NCBI GenBank assembly: GCA_034190875.2
Contig: CM067353.1
Coordinates: forward strand, 39,788,073 to 39,852,072
Length of the DNA stretch: 64,000 bases
From: Urechis unicinctus
Lineage: Eukaryota; Annelida; Polychaeta; Xenopneusta; Urechidae
Reading direction: 5' to 3'
Both the position numbers and the translations under genes were made by a program. The notes below the pieces were generated by a model. It saw only the letters and a list, made by a program, of their open reading frames with translations, did no database searches and was not told the origin of the DNA. This document shows, piece by piece, positions 51,640 through 63,045 of this stretch (position 1 is the stretch's first letter; every line of letters starts with the position of its first letter).

Positions 51640-51675
51640 GGTATAAAGCGGCCCGCCCCCACGTGCGTCTCCATC
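51640..51675 (+). promoter_or_regulatory. orphan TATA-type promoter candidate
   Basis: GTATAAAGCGGCC at 51641-51653 is a good TATA box in GC-rich surroundings. A pyrimidine-rich CTCCATCCC with CA at 51672-51673 lies about 31 nt downstream. No convincing exon follows on the plus strand, so this could be a noncoding-RNA promoter or chance. Confidence 0.25.
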
Positions 51676-52411
51676 CCAGCCGCCAGCATCCCTGCGATTA
51701 GCTCACAAAGACACCCGAGTAGCGCGTAATCACCTCTTACATCGACCCGCTAGCGACGGATCCTAAGACAATACACAAAAACAACTCCACTCCAATACAA
51801 ACGGAGCGGCGCGGCTGTTACGTAAGCAGAGAGGGGAAAGGGTGTCGGGGAGAGGTGGACCTCCCAGTGGGTGGTACCCAGGTCCGCGTCATATGCATAG
51901 ATACATGGCGCGATTGCGAACGCGTAACGTGCCACGCTAGTATCAACACAGACCAGGGTGTGTCGATCGCGCTAAAGAAAACAAGAGAGGAAGAAAGAGC
52001 CCAGCAAATGAGTGGATAAACATGGGATGAAGCTAGGCGGCCTCGTCCCGCGGGACACGTGCTTAATGTGGTACAGGCGACAGCAGCACCCCTAGAGCCA
52101 CGGACAGCAACTAGCGTCGAGACCTGGCCATGTCGACGTCATGAAATATGAAATGAGAACGTCATGGTTCGACTTGAGGCAAGTGCGGTTCATTTGAGAG
52201 CTGACTGGCGCCAACAGCTCGTCTGTACTTCCCAGCTGATGCTGGCCTGGTGCGGTCAACTCTCGTCAGCCGCGAGAGCTGAGCCGAGACTGCGTTATGA
52301 CATACATCGCATAACGAGCCACGTAAGACAAACATCGAAGTCAAAGAGTAAGTCGGACGCGGGTTTGTTGACTCACACAGCAAATCAGACCTGCGCCTTG
52401 ATGGCACGGAG

Positions 52412-52560
52412 AATTCCTCCATTACAAGGCAAGATGAGAATTCCTCCATCACATGGCAAGATGAGAATTCCTCCATCACGAGGCAAGATGAGAATTCCTC
52501 CATCACGAGGCAAAATGAGAATTCCTCCATCACGAGGCAAAATGAGCATTCCTCAATTAT
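52412..52560. repeat. 27-bp tandem repeat, 5.5 units
   Basis: AATTCCTCCATCACGAGGCA plus AGATGAG repeats at 52412, 52439, 52466, 52493 and 52520, then a partial unit. The unit is divisible by three, so it gives repetitive frames on both strands (EEFSSCLVM on the minus strand). There is no other sign of coding. Confidence 0.95.
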
Positions 52561-54375
52561 TTGACCAGCATGTAACACTAATTCCCGGGTCAACAGATAC
52601 CGATTGAACCAAGGACGATTGGGAGACGAGGAACAAAGATCCCGGGGAGGAATGCGCTGGTTACAGCAGCGAGGCACGTTAACAAGATTGATCTACCTCC
52701 TACTGACTGGAGTTAACATGGCTGAATGAAGTAATGAGCGTCTTGACGCTCCGTCCACGCGACACGACGCTCATCATAAACACTTGACATGATCAGATGG
52801 TCACGCAGGCAGACGCGTCTACCGTCTTCTAAGGAAACGCGTCAGTTAGGTTCAATCATACGAACAGGTCTCCATGTGGAAATAAGAAGACTTGGGTAAT
52901 CAGTCCATTTTAACAATTTATAATACTTCCCTGGACGGAATGCAATTCTATCAGTACATAAGTCAGTCAGACCAATGGCGAGCGGCCATGTAGATGTCAG
53001 AGAGTCGTGAACGAGCCGCATCCCAGGTAGCTAGGACGCGACCGTTAGTGGAATCAGATCCAGGAGAAAACGATAACTGAACAACAGTAGCAACGCAGGC
53101 GATCCCACGGGTCACCGGCTGCTAAACCATGGCCAATATGGCACAGTAAGGTCAAACCTGAATTCAGAGACGAAGGGAATTAACCTTCCAAGAAGGTAAT
53201 CGCCAAGTATTGAAGGTTCATCAGGTGACATCAGATCGCCCCGGCCCAGGGTAATGAGGGGAATACATATCGTGAGTGAGACCGACCGCGTTGTACAAGT
53301 TCAAATTGACCGAGGTTCATAATGACAGCGAGTCATTATGACTGACGGAAGACAGACAGGCGGTGGTCACGTGTTCACCGGGCCTCACTGACGCGCCCAT
53401 CAGAGCGTCGACAAGTGAGTATTTGACCGGGGTCACATATGAATGGCACATTGACAGCCCAAACCCAAACAACTTCAGCGGCAACCGAGCAATAGACAGA
53501 TCTCGAGCGCCTTGTAGGTTTATTTCGTGGGGAATTTGTCAGATGGACAAGGGCGCAGAGCTGCTCGGCGAGGCCCGCGGGCCTGGAAGCATTCGGTATA
53601 CGTGAGAGTGATGACCGCCAGACTGACAAGGTCCCCCCTCCCAACAATCTGACCAGCTTTATCTTGCCGTGACCTTGACCTTTTGAAAACAGCACCCCCG
53701 CTGGCGACTGCAGGGCGGTAGCGAGTGAGGCATTCATTACCAGCGACAGGTCGCTGGGTCTGGTCTATGGGGCACAATAAAGACCTCCGAGAGGGCAGCC
53801 TTGTGGTCAGCACGAGTCGGAGCCTCGGGGTCACTTTCCCGAGGCACGCGGGGTCAATGGGGGCTGCCAACGGTGGGAAGATGGGCTATTGAGGTCGGCG
53901 GTCAAAGAGACAGTGGCCGAGTGCAGTTAGCTGTTGAGATGAGACATGGAATCACAGGTGTTCACGACACTGTAATCAAATTAAACATCTGCCACCTGTG
54001 CTATGAATGGGCGCCAGGAACGCACAGGGGGAAAAAGACGAGGAAGAATGCATAGTGTAGGTCGTTATGCGATGTGACTACACATGCCTCGTGTTAGTTC
54101 CCAGCCAGCCACAGGTGGCGGGCAACAGAGCAGTATGACGTATACGGCTTCTGTCGAATATAAGGCACATATCATAACGTGCGAGTGTCATAACGGACGA
54201 AACGTCGTACATACAAACCACACAACGCGAGGTCTACTACGCATGAAAATATAACTGCTACAAGATGTGATCAAATGAAAAAGTTGGGTATTATCAACAA
54301 CGAAATACTGGTTATAAACTAATTAGTGATAATGATAAATTACAAATGGGACATGTAGAATATATCATAACGTAC

Positions 54376-55029
54376 CATATTGGATTTCGTTTCGAGGTAC
54401 ATCGTGTTAAGTGATGCGGTTTGGCTGTTATCAACTCGCTGCTGCTGCTGATGATGAGGATGATGATGATGGGAGCTGTATGTGCTCCTCACAGAGTCCT
54501 GGTAACCACAGCTGCTGCCGCTGCTCGTATCCTCCCTAACAACCAGTACATCAGCCTCCACGCGACACCGATACTGCCCCCCGCTCCGTACACCACCCCC
54601 GCCAGAACCCTGATGGCTCCCACAGCGTAACTCATTCAACACGCGGTGAGATCCCTGGTTGGTGCGCGGGGATCGGGAACACGAGGAATCTGATAGCTGT
54701 CCGTCCGTACTGCGTTGATCCGAGTGACGGATGTGATGGTTATCCCGGAGGGGGAGGGGAGGCGGGGGTGGACGGGGGCTACTGGCGGTACAGTTGACGT
54801 AGTTGTGGTTGCGTCTGTCGCTGTCAGCACTCGAATGCGACTCGCTGGAATGGTGTCTATATCTCCGCTGGTTGGACAGTTCTGGGTGGGAGACGAACTG
54901 GCGGCCGAGGGAGCGACAGGCGCTGTGCAGGTGGGTGTCAACAGGAAGGACACTCGCGAGACGACTGGTTCTGCTCATTATGTCCGTGCTGCCCACTTGG
55001 GGGCGCTCTGACCAACAAACGCCGTCATA
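54376..55029 (-). CDS. internal or first coding exon upstream of gene B (218 codons)
   Basis: The frame is bounded by the acceptor TTTTATGTTATGCTTCCAG and the donor AATATG|GTACGT. Both are phase 0 and the length (654 nt) is divisible by three. It begins YDGVCWSERPQ, has its first Met at codon 18 (MSRTSRLASVLPVDTHLH), then low-complexity sequence: SSESHSSADSDRR, PRPPPPPLPLR, an SGGGGVRSGG stretch, SSHHHHPHHQQQQR, ending LNTMYLETKSNM. No domain is recognised. Phase 0 makes it joinable to the gene B main exon 8.6 kb downstream, mirroring the distal exon of gene A 7.4 kb from its main exon. That link is inference; it could instead be part of another gene. Confidence 0.6.
54991..55010 (+). promoter_or_regulatory. 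CTCF-like motif inside coding exon
   Basis: GCCCACTTGGGGGCGCTCTG resembles CTCF with one unfavourable core base. It overlaps the exon and may be purely coding. Confidence 0.2.
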
Positions 55030-56123
55030 CTGGAAGCATAACATAAAACAAGCCTCATGACTTACACCATAACCAACGCTATACGTTATCTTTTCAAATG
55101 AATTCGCCTCAACACACATCCTTAAACCACACATCGGTATTCATAGCGGCACAATCATAACGTTATTTAGAGTCAATGGATGCATTATGATGTAGTACTG
55201 TCACGATCTGATCATAACGGTTTACCGACATTACTGGTGTATTTCATAACGTAATAAGAAAACAATACGTTGGGGGGAAAAAAATCGCGCTTGACAGCAT
55301 ATGATATCTAAAATAGCATAAAGGATCAATGTTGCATATAATGCGTTGTACGAATGTGAGCAGCCTGATTTCGTTTTACCATACCGCTATCAATAGTCTT
55401 ATCCTCTATACTAATACAGACAACCAACCCGTTGTATCGTAGGGTATCTTGCCAATGTAGCGGTTTCAATTAATCCGTCGTCTTTGTGTGGGTAAGGGTC
55501 GGGGCATATTAATGCTACATTAGAGCTGGTTCATACATGTGCTCGCTATCTTATTAACGGCTTCTACCCGACTGCACCGCGATTCCATCTCCCGCCCCAC
55601 CTTTTATCATATCATACCATTCTCCTCAAGTCACTGCACAGTGAGTAGGTGAATAAAACGCAGTCTCTTTGATTAACAAGAAGCCCCAGCCCGGACAGCA
55701 AATCGTAATCCTATAACAGCATACGCTTGGCAGCACACATGCAGTCTGATCTGCCCTGTTCCTGTCGCTGCAATCCTCCGTGCGCCCTCTATCGGCCTTT
55801 AATTCACCCACAGAGACTCGTGCCCCTCGAATCAAGCCCCACCCAAGCTAATCACGTCAAGAACACAAAGCTCACGGACGCAATTGATGGTAATTGAGCG
55901 AGTTGCTGCGGCATCTGTGTCCCGTCAGATCAGTGAGGCGGAGGTCTCGCCGGGAGGTCTTCAAAGAGGTCCTAAAAGCACGGTGGACGAGTCCCAGCTG
56001 GGAGAACTGGCTAATCAGCGTGGACACGAGATGGGTTAATCGGGCAGGGGTCATGGCTTGTAATCGACAGACAAACATGGCATTCAATTAATAGAAACTA
56101 AATGCGGTTAGGTGCCGTACTCG
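55030..56123. other. region upstream of the gene B-linked exon
   Basis: No exon is found. Three TCATAACG motifs (55154, 55211, 55244) and a CTCF-like motif at 55781-55795 lie here. A promoter for gene B may be here or further right, but no TATA/Inr pair stands out. Confidence 0.4.
55781..55795 (-). promoter_or_regulatory. CTCF-like motif
   Basis: On the minus strand the site is CCGATAGAGGGCGCA, with core TAGAGGGCGC. It sits about 0.75 kb upstream of the gene B-linked exon. Confidence 0.4.
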
Positions 56124-57190
56124 ACAAGGAAAAGGAGCGGCGAGGAAAGGGAGAGATGTGGAAAGGGAGTGGAGAGGAAAGGGAAAGATGAGTGGAAAAG
56201 GAGCGGAGAGGAAAGGGAGAGATATGTAAAAGGAGTGGAGAGGAAAGGGAGAGATGAGGAAAAGGAGTGGAGAGGAAAGGGAGAGATGAGGAAAGGGAGA
56301 GATGAAAAAAGTGGAGGAGGAAAGGGAGAGGAAAGGAGAGAGGAAAGGAAAGGGGAGGAGTGGAGAGGAAAGGGAGAGATATGTAAAAGGAGTGGAGAGG
56401 AAAGGGAGAGATGAGGAAAAGGGGAAAGGGAGAGAGAGGGAAGGGGAGAGATAGAGGTAAAGGGAGGAGGGAGAGGAAAAAAAGGAGGGAGAGGAAAAGG
56501 AGGAAAAGGAGAGGAAAGGAGAGAGGAGAGATGAGGAAAGGGAGAGATATGGGAAAGGGAGTGGAGAGGAAAAGGGAGAGATGAAAGGGAGAAAAGGAGG
56601 AGCGGAGAGGAAAGGGAGAGATGGAAAAGAGAGTGGAGAGGGAGATCTGAGGAAAAGGGAGAGATGAAGTGGAGAGGAAATAGAGAGGTGAGGAAAGGGA
56701 GAGAGAGGAGCAGGGAAAGGGAGAGATATGTGGAAAAGGAGTGGAGAGGAAAGGGAGAGATGAGAAAAGGAGAGAGAGAGATAAGGAAAAGGGAGAGATG
56801 AGAGAGAGGAAAGGAGTGGAGGAGAAATGGGCGGTGAGGAAAGGGAGAGATATGCTGAGGAAAAGGAGCGGAGAGATGATTAAAAGGAGCGGGTAAAGGG
56901 AGAGATGAGGAAAAGGAGAGATGAGGAAAGGAGAGAGGAGAGGGAGGGAGAGATGAGGAAAAGGAGTGGAGAGGGTAAGGGAGAGAGATGAGGAAAAGGA
57001 GCAGAGAGGAAAGGGAGAGATGAGGAAAAGGAGCAGAGAGGAGAGATGATGAAAAGGAGCGGAGAGGAAAGGGAGAGATGAGGAAAAGGAGCGGAGAGGA
57101 AAGGGGCGAGAGGAAAGGGAGAGATGAGGAAAAGGTGCAGAGAGGAAAGGGAGAGATGTGAGGAAAAGGAGCGGAGAGGAAAGGGAGATA
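56124..57190. repeat. 1.07-kb polypurine minisatellite
   Basis: The plus strand is almost only A and G. Units of about 30-34 bp (GGAGCGGAGAGGAAAGGGAG plus AGATGAGGAAAA) have variable length, and C or T are confined to GCGG, GATGTG and similar positions. Frames up to 361 codons (Ser/Pro/Leu/Phe) on the other strand are artefacts. Confidence 0.95.
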
Positions 57191-57532
57191 CATGGAAAAG
57201 GGGCGAAGAGAAAAGGGAACAGCGAGGAAAGGTAGAATTGGGGAACGAGAGCGGCAATGAGGGTTAGAATTAGGGAAAGGGGGCTATAAAGAAGCGACCG
57301 CGGAGTGGAGCGCAGACAAACGGGTCCTGGACATCCTGTTATTTATGGGTGGGTCGCCAACTGGCGCCGGAAGTTGAAAATGACCCCCAAGGAAGTGTGT
57401 GCAAGCGTTCATAAATAAAGTGAGGGTAGCTTCCGATTCGAGGGAGGTTCCTGTTCGTATGGTCGTAGGAGACCGAACACAGCAACAGCCGACTCAAGAC
57501 TCAGTTCAAAACGGCGACATCAGACCGGTTAT
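57191..57532. other. unassigned DNA with TATA-like site
   Basis: GGGCTATAAAGAAGCG at 57281-57296 resembles a plus-strand TATA box, but no exon follows before the MITE. Confidence 0.3.
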
Positions 57533-58053
57533 AGAAGCCGTTTAGTCCCACATCGGACACTCAGGGATCATTTTGATAATACATAACCACGTTTAACGCA
57601 AAATTTGTGTCGCAAATTTTACTTGATGGAAAATCATGCTGAGAGATTTTCAACATCATTATTTTACTGGAAATATCATCATGAACTGTAGAAATATGTT
57701 TTAATTAAGTTTAGGTACCTCCTTAAAACCACGAATCACACGAATGTTAGCTGTAAATCATTACGCGCTCTATAACTACCTCGATATGATGCGTATAGTT
57801 CCGCTTAGGTTACAAAATGTAGAGTTCATCAAATCTTCACTTTTGTTGTGGGCATCATTGGCCAAACAATTTGACAACAACAAAAAATGCGACAGACAAA
57901 GAAAGGATCTATTTTCTACGCCGCATAGCGACTGAAAGTCTGAAAACTTAAAACTTTTAGTTCCAAGGTGCGGTCAAAGTAGTATCTTTGGTGCGGTTGC
58001 CGAGCCGCTTGTTGGGCAACCTCGTTACAAATATGGGGCTGAACAGTCTCTTT
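57533..58053 (-). mobile_element. MITE-like element, copy 2 (521 bp), inverted relative to copy 1
   Basis: The right end at 58031-58053 is the exact reverse complement of the first 23 bp of copy 1. The left end at 57533-57553 (AGAAGCCGTTTAGTCCCACA) is a diverged version of the other terminus. Between them the reverse complement follows copy 1 throughout. It differs by substitutions and a short extra segment beside the CGCACCTTGGAA block. TTA flanks both sides closely (GGTTAT on the left, TTTAAC on the right), which could be a 3-bp target duplication, but copy 1 does not support this. Confidence 0.75.
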
Positions 58054-59894
58054 AACAAAGGCGAGTATCAAGTGTCTTAGGGCGACATTCTCACGGCGCA
58101 CATGACATGACATTTTCCTAAAGACGATAGGATCGGTTCATGTTGCCGGTAAAACATTACAACAATATAGTGCCCGTTGTGACCCGGAAAATTAAGGACT
58201 TGGTTTCACACCAAAAAATATCCCAAAAGCTGTGGGGTTATTATTACGTCAATTGAATCATTCAAACTTACATATTATATTCGACTGTGTTGAAAGGGTT
58301 GTTAATGTAGACGTAAGCAGTTATTCGATGAGGCACGGATTATGCGATCAATAAACTCCGCGTTGACCCCATCTCATCCCCGCCGTGACCTTACCCGTAT
58401 ACCAGGGCGATACCTATCAGCAACCTAGCGTGTAATGCATGGCAATCATAACGTACCAACATTATGAGCGCTTTCACTTTTGCCACAATGTGGCTCCTCC
58501 CATCTCGGATATGTCAACTCATTTCTAGCGCACCAAATATCAATATTCATATATAGAACAGACAAACAAACGAACGTTCTAGATAATAAAACACATCTAG
58601 TAAACAGCGCCAGGGTGCGCCACAACAATATGCTATAGAACGACATGGTCATTATTTACGACACAAAATAAGAGAAAAAGTAGCTCTGATTCGGATTTTG
58701 AATATTTGTTAGACACAGAATTCACCCGAAATATGCATGTATTGGTTTAAAAATCCATATATGTGTCTGTCACAATTTCCAAATAATTTAGCCCGTCCTC
58801 GAGTAACTACGATGGATGAACGTGTCATTAGAGCGAACCCGATCTTCTTATGGCAACGCGGAGCATTTGATGATTTTGTGACGTATTTCCAAGTAAATCG
58901 TCACATGGTACAGCTAGTCATTGAAAAAAAATCCATCGCCAACATGGCCCGACATTTTCACGCGCAACACTTCCGTTTAGTTATGGAACATTAACGTCAT
59001 AAACCGTGACATACCGGAAATACTCACTTAGGCAGTGTACAAGACTTCTGCGGCATATGATGCAGCGAGTGCCGACGAAGAATAAGAAACGGAAGAGGGT
59101 GGCCCGATTAAAAGGGGGCTATCAGCGCCTCCTGCCCCGGGCCGTAGACGGGCTATCAGAGCCAAAGCAGACGACAAAGGGCAGGTGAATGAACTCGTCA
59201 CCATGGAAACCTAAAGCCCAATAAGCTCGTTACCAATACATCACTATGCGTGTTGGGAGAGGGTGCCAAGGAGAAGGGCGGGGTGGGGGGGGGGGGGGCG
59301 TTGTCACGGGAGAGCGGCAACTTACCAGAGGGATAACATCGACACGTCGTGCCGATTTCGACACGGGAACATGGCTTATCGTACCGAGCAGGCCTACTGG
59401 GTATATTGAATTACAGGAAAGCTAAACAGCGCGATCACAGGAAAGTGAAATGCTACACCTCACCAGCATAGACGAACGGGAGAATTCCCCAGACGAGCGA
59501 CGTCATCGTGTCAGGCGCTCTCTGTGTCAGTCTCCGGAGAGCAGACACCTGTATGAGGAAAGAGCGCGTCACAGAACAAGTCTCTTTCCTCAGGGAAAGG
59601 TCAAAACTTACACTGGCACATACCGCCATACATGTAGGTCCATGCTTAACCCACAGTAACTATAATTCTACATAGGGCTTGAGTGGGGAATGTCGGGGCC
59701 GATATACCCGTGTGTGCTGGCACGGAGGCGGGGCTAAGCCGCTTCTCCGCTGTGAGAACGCGCAACATGTCCGGCGACGACCTGAGGCAATAGTCCCAGA
59801 TTTACCGCTGCTAATTTCATTAATTATACAGAAGAAAATCCATCAACTAGCGTATCATGTATCGCTTTTATGTGTATTGATGATAGAGATGAAA

Positions 59895-59898
<4 letters not shown>
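58054..59898. other. unassigned DNA with poly-G
   Basis: One ATCATAACG motif lies at 58445-58453, and a poly-G run at about 59281-59299. Frames at 58737-58994 and 59006-59188 are short and unsupported. Confidence 0.4.
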
Positions 59899-60221
<323 letters not shown>

Positions 60222-60433
60222 ATATGGGGGGTGAGAAAAGAGGGATAGAGCGAGAGGCCTGACTCATTAGACCGGTCACCCTTCCCCTATTATTTTTTAC
60301 CCAGCCCAGCGGACCATTTTTTACCCAGTGATCCCAGCCTCCCAGCCCATGCTCCAACTACTTTTTGCCACGGGAACCGTCTGTTGTGGCTTTGGGTACA
60401 AAGTAGGCGACGTTTTAAGGCAACAACCATTCC

Positions 60434-60475
60434 ACCCCCCCCCCCCCCCCCCCAACCATTCCACCCCCCCCCCCG
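60434..60475. repeat. duplicated poly-C block
   Basis: Two poly-C runs are each preceded by AACCATTCCA, suggesting a small duplication of a homopolymer-bearing segment. Confidence 0.85.
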
Positions 60476-62850
60476 GTAACTACCTGGATATGGAAATACT
60501 ATTATCCCGCTAAAATGCAAATAATAATATGCATCAAATAGCGCCTATGACAATTATTGGTGAAGAATGTGAGGCCCGTCAGTCGCGTTGCTACAAATAA
60601 TTAAGATCAGATGCAATCTCAATGAATTTTAACAGAAATTAATTGGAGGAACAGTGTGTATTTTCCTAAGCTTATTATATAACGAGAAGCAGAAGAAATT
60701 TCTTCTCCATGTCCACAAAGAAAATGATAACGAAGACATCCACGTCTTCTACGGCGACATTTCTGGCGAATATGGTGTCCAGGTGATATTTTCTGAGAGG
60801 ATCACAAAACTAAAGACGGCGTTCGGCAGGGAATACTCGTGTTACTGCACGCGTATTGGCAACACAATATATATTCTGTTGTTTAAAAAGACAATCACTT
60901 CCCACTCGGCAATTTATATCGAGAGTATATTTAAAACATGACTGACCTGAAAATATCGGTTGTCTGATCTCATACGACAATCACCTGAGGGTGAGCTGAT
61001 ATGACCGTATGCTATCACTCACGGACGCTGATTCCGATAGTAACGACTTCTTAAAGATCACGTGACCTCAATATTTGTCTGTACGGAAATACCCAATGAC
61101 GGAGTAAAAGTCCAAAAATAAATTCGAGGTATTTCTGGTCAACATCTGCCTTCTCACAAATTACCCTATACGAAAGACTTCAACTGTGTAATTTTCAAAT
61201 GAATACATCAGCTGTTAACATGCTTGTTTTCCAGTCATCGTCGATGAATGCACCAGGTGGTGACGCCCATATTTTCGATGGCTGTTACAGCAACTGGTAT
61301 GATATTCCGGGTTGCGAGAGTCATTTAAAGGCTTGTCTCTTTCAACAAAGTAAATCCTCGACCCACCAGCCTGCCTCCTTCCAGAGATACGGATCAAACT
61401 CGGGCTCCAACGAAGAGTGCAACAAATTTCAATCTTAACTCGCAACCAGATAAAAGATAACTATACATAATTTATAAGCCGCAATCAATTAAAGAAGGTA
61501 ATTGTATAATTATTAAGGCTATTGTTACCATAAAGTGCTACCCCTATGTAATCTTCAATCACTTGAAACACAAATGAAAGCATCCACCAAATACTGATTA
61601 CCGTACTCGTGAAACATGCGTCGCACGCGCTGAGCGCCACCTGGCACACTGGTCTTTGAAGTTCGGTGACAAATTGATTGTAACGTTAGGCGACAACCTC
61701 AATTCCCACTTAAAGCTTGGTAAGAAAACAAAAGCTTGAGTAAAGAGGCGCTGCCGAGAGGGATGGCCGCAAGACCCGTGTCTCATCTGCACCTAGCGAG
61801 ACGGCCGTCTTACCGGGTCCCATGGTGCTATCCAGCAGACGATAAGAGTCGGTTAGTACTCCGCCCATAGCTCTCAGTATCATATCAACAATATAACAAA
61901 AGAAAACACTAGAAATATTCAATGTAGCTTTGATGTGAACGAGTGTAAGCAAGCGAAACGCCCTGGGGTTCTATTCAACTCGCCGGTACGTCAGCTAGCG
62001 GCCAGCAAGGTATCCAACCCTGGGAATGTTTACATTTGAAAGTAGGCAGGGTAAGAGGATTCGAGTTTGAAAAATCGACATCCAGGTCAGTTTAATATAA
62101 CACTACTGTCATTCATCCGTATGACAGCTATAGTTAACGTGCTGATTCTGTTAAAATGATACCAGCTCGCACCAACCCCAGCACGAGGCGTAGGCAACCT
62201 GAGACCAGTTTGATACGAGGATCGAGTACTGCGCAATGCTAATTTCTATCAAAATCATTGCAGATTCTACTCGAATGCTGACATGAATACGTCCTGATAA
62301 TCAACAATTGGTTTTATATCCGCCCGAACTTGACCATCCAATAAGCGCCTGTGTCATGAGATCGAACACGAGTTGTGACAAACCACAATTCATAGCATTT
62401 GCAGAAAATCTAACAGCTGCACTACCCCCCCCCCCCCACCCACCCACACACCACCACCACCAGCAATTAGACCCGAGAAGTTGGTGATGCTATGGGTGAT
62501 GGTTTAACTAACGTTCCCCTCCTCCCACGTCTCCTCGGCATACCGGACTCGAACTCGCAGCCTCCCGTTTATACAGTCGCACAGACCCAGTAATACATCC
62601 AGTGGAATTTCACACAAATTATTTACTTTATGATTTGTGTGAAATTGTGATAAGGGATACGCATATGAAGCAAACATTTGAACGTGAATTTATCATTATG
62701 ATGGTTAAGTATCGTCGTCATGGCAACGTAGCATATCCATCACTAGCCATCAGTTATTGCTATGGTAACGCATCTTTGTCATAAGTAAACATTATCCTCA
62801 GCTTAATAAATTCATTATATCAGTCATGTATATCATTCTCCTCAAAATGT
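60476..62850. other. unassigned DNA with weak coding hints
   Basis: Two plus-strand frames, 60670-60941 and 61236-61438, follow possible acceptors and look mildly protein-like, but I cannot confirm either. A CTCF-like motif lies at 61632-61648 and a poly-C run near 62425. Confidence 0.35.
61632..61648 (-). promoter_or_regulatory. CTCF-like motif
   Basis: On the minus strand the site is TGTGCCAGGTGGCGCTC, with core CCAGGTGGCGC. Confidence 0.4.
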
Positions 62851-63045
62851 ATTAATGTCATTACCAGGTACAATTATCAGTGCAACTTTGTCATCACCAG
62901 GTAACATTGTCACTCAGGTACCATTGTCAGCTGTTCATCAGTGTCGTTGCAATATACCTTCGTCATTGCTGGGTAGCATTGTCAGTGGACTGTCATCTTT
63001 GCTGTCTCTCATTGTCATCACCAGACAGGGTGGTCATTGTGTCGT
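62851..63045. repeat. degenerate tandem repeat
   Basis: Variants of GTCATCACCAGGTAACATT recur about seven times with drifted spacing, e.g. GTCATTACCAGGTACAATT and GTCATTGCTGGGTAGCATT. An old, decaying minisatellite. Confidence 0.6.

Larger units (their letters stand above)
45800..54375 (-). other. presumed intron / upstream region of gene B
   Basis: This 8.6-kb interval lies between the main exon of gene B and the next supported minus-strand exon. I could not find a proximal first exon equivalent to MAIKRVCRL of gene A. It contains a (CTGT)(GT)n microsatellite, a 32-bp and a 27-bp array, and plus-strand TATA-like sequences near 48388, 49251 and 51642. No other coding exon is supported. Confidence 0.45.

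Noticed and set aside
52162..52677. 171-codon minus-strand frame with EEFSSCLVM repeats
   Set aside because: The repeat is a 27-bp minisatellite open on both strands, with no splice or start context.
56108..57193. 361-codon Pro/Ser/Leu/Phe frame on the minus strand
   Set aside because: It lies wholly in the polypurine array. The composition explains the absence of stops.
58737..58994. Possible Tc1-like transposase fragment (ARPRVTTMDERVIRAN)
   Set aside because: The resemblance to the GRPR-type linker is a few residues only; no catalytic motif or inverted repeats were found.
60670..60941. Possible plus-strand terminal exon with Tyr/Ile/Lys-rich frame
   Set aside because: It follows a weak TTTTCCTAAG acceptor. 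The open-frame start is not ATG and no partner exon is visible. Kept only as a hint.
61236..61438. Possible plus-strand last exon after TTGTTTTCCAG
   Set aside because: The acceptor is good and the frame protein-like, but there is no partner exon, no recognisable domain, and the reverse frame is equally open.
62535..62600. tRNA-derived SINE or tRNA (GGACTCGAACT resembles a B box)
   Set aside because: The T-arm does not pair well, and no A box or cloverleaf could be folded by eye.
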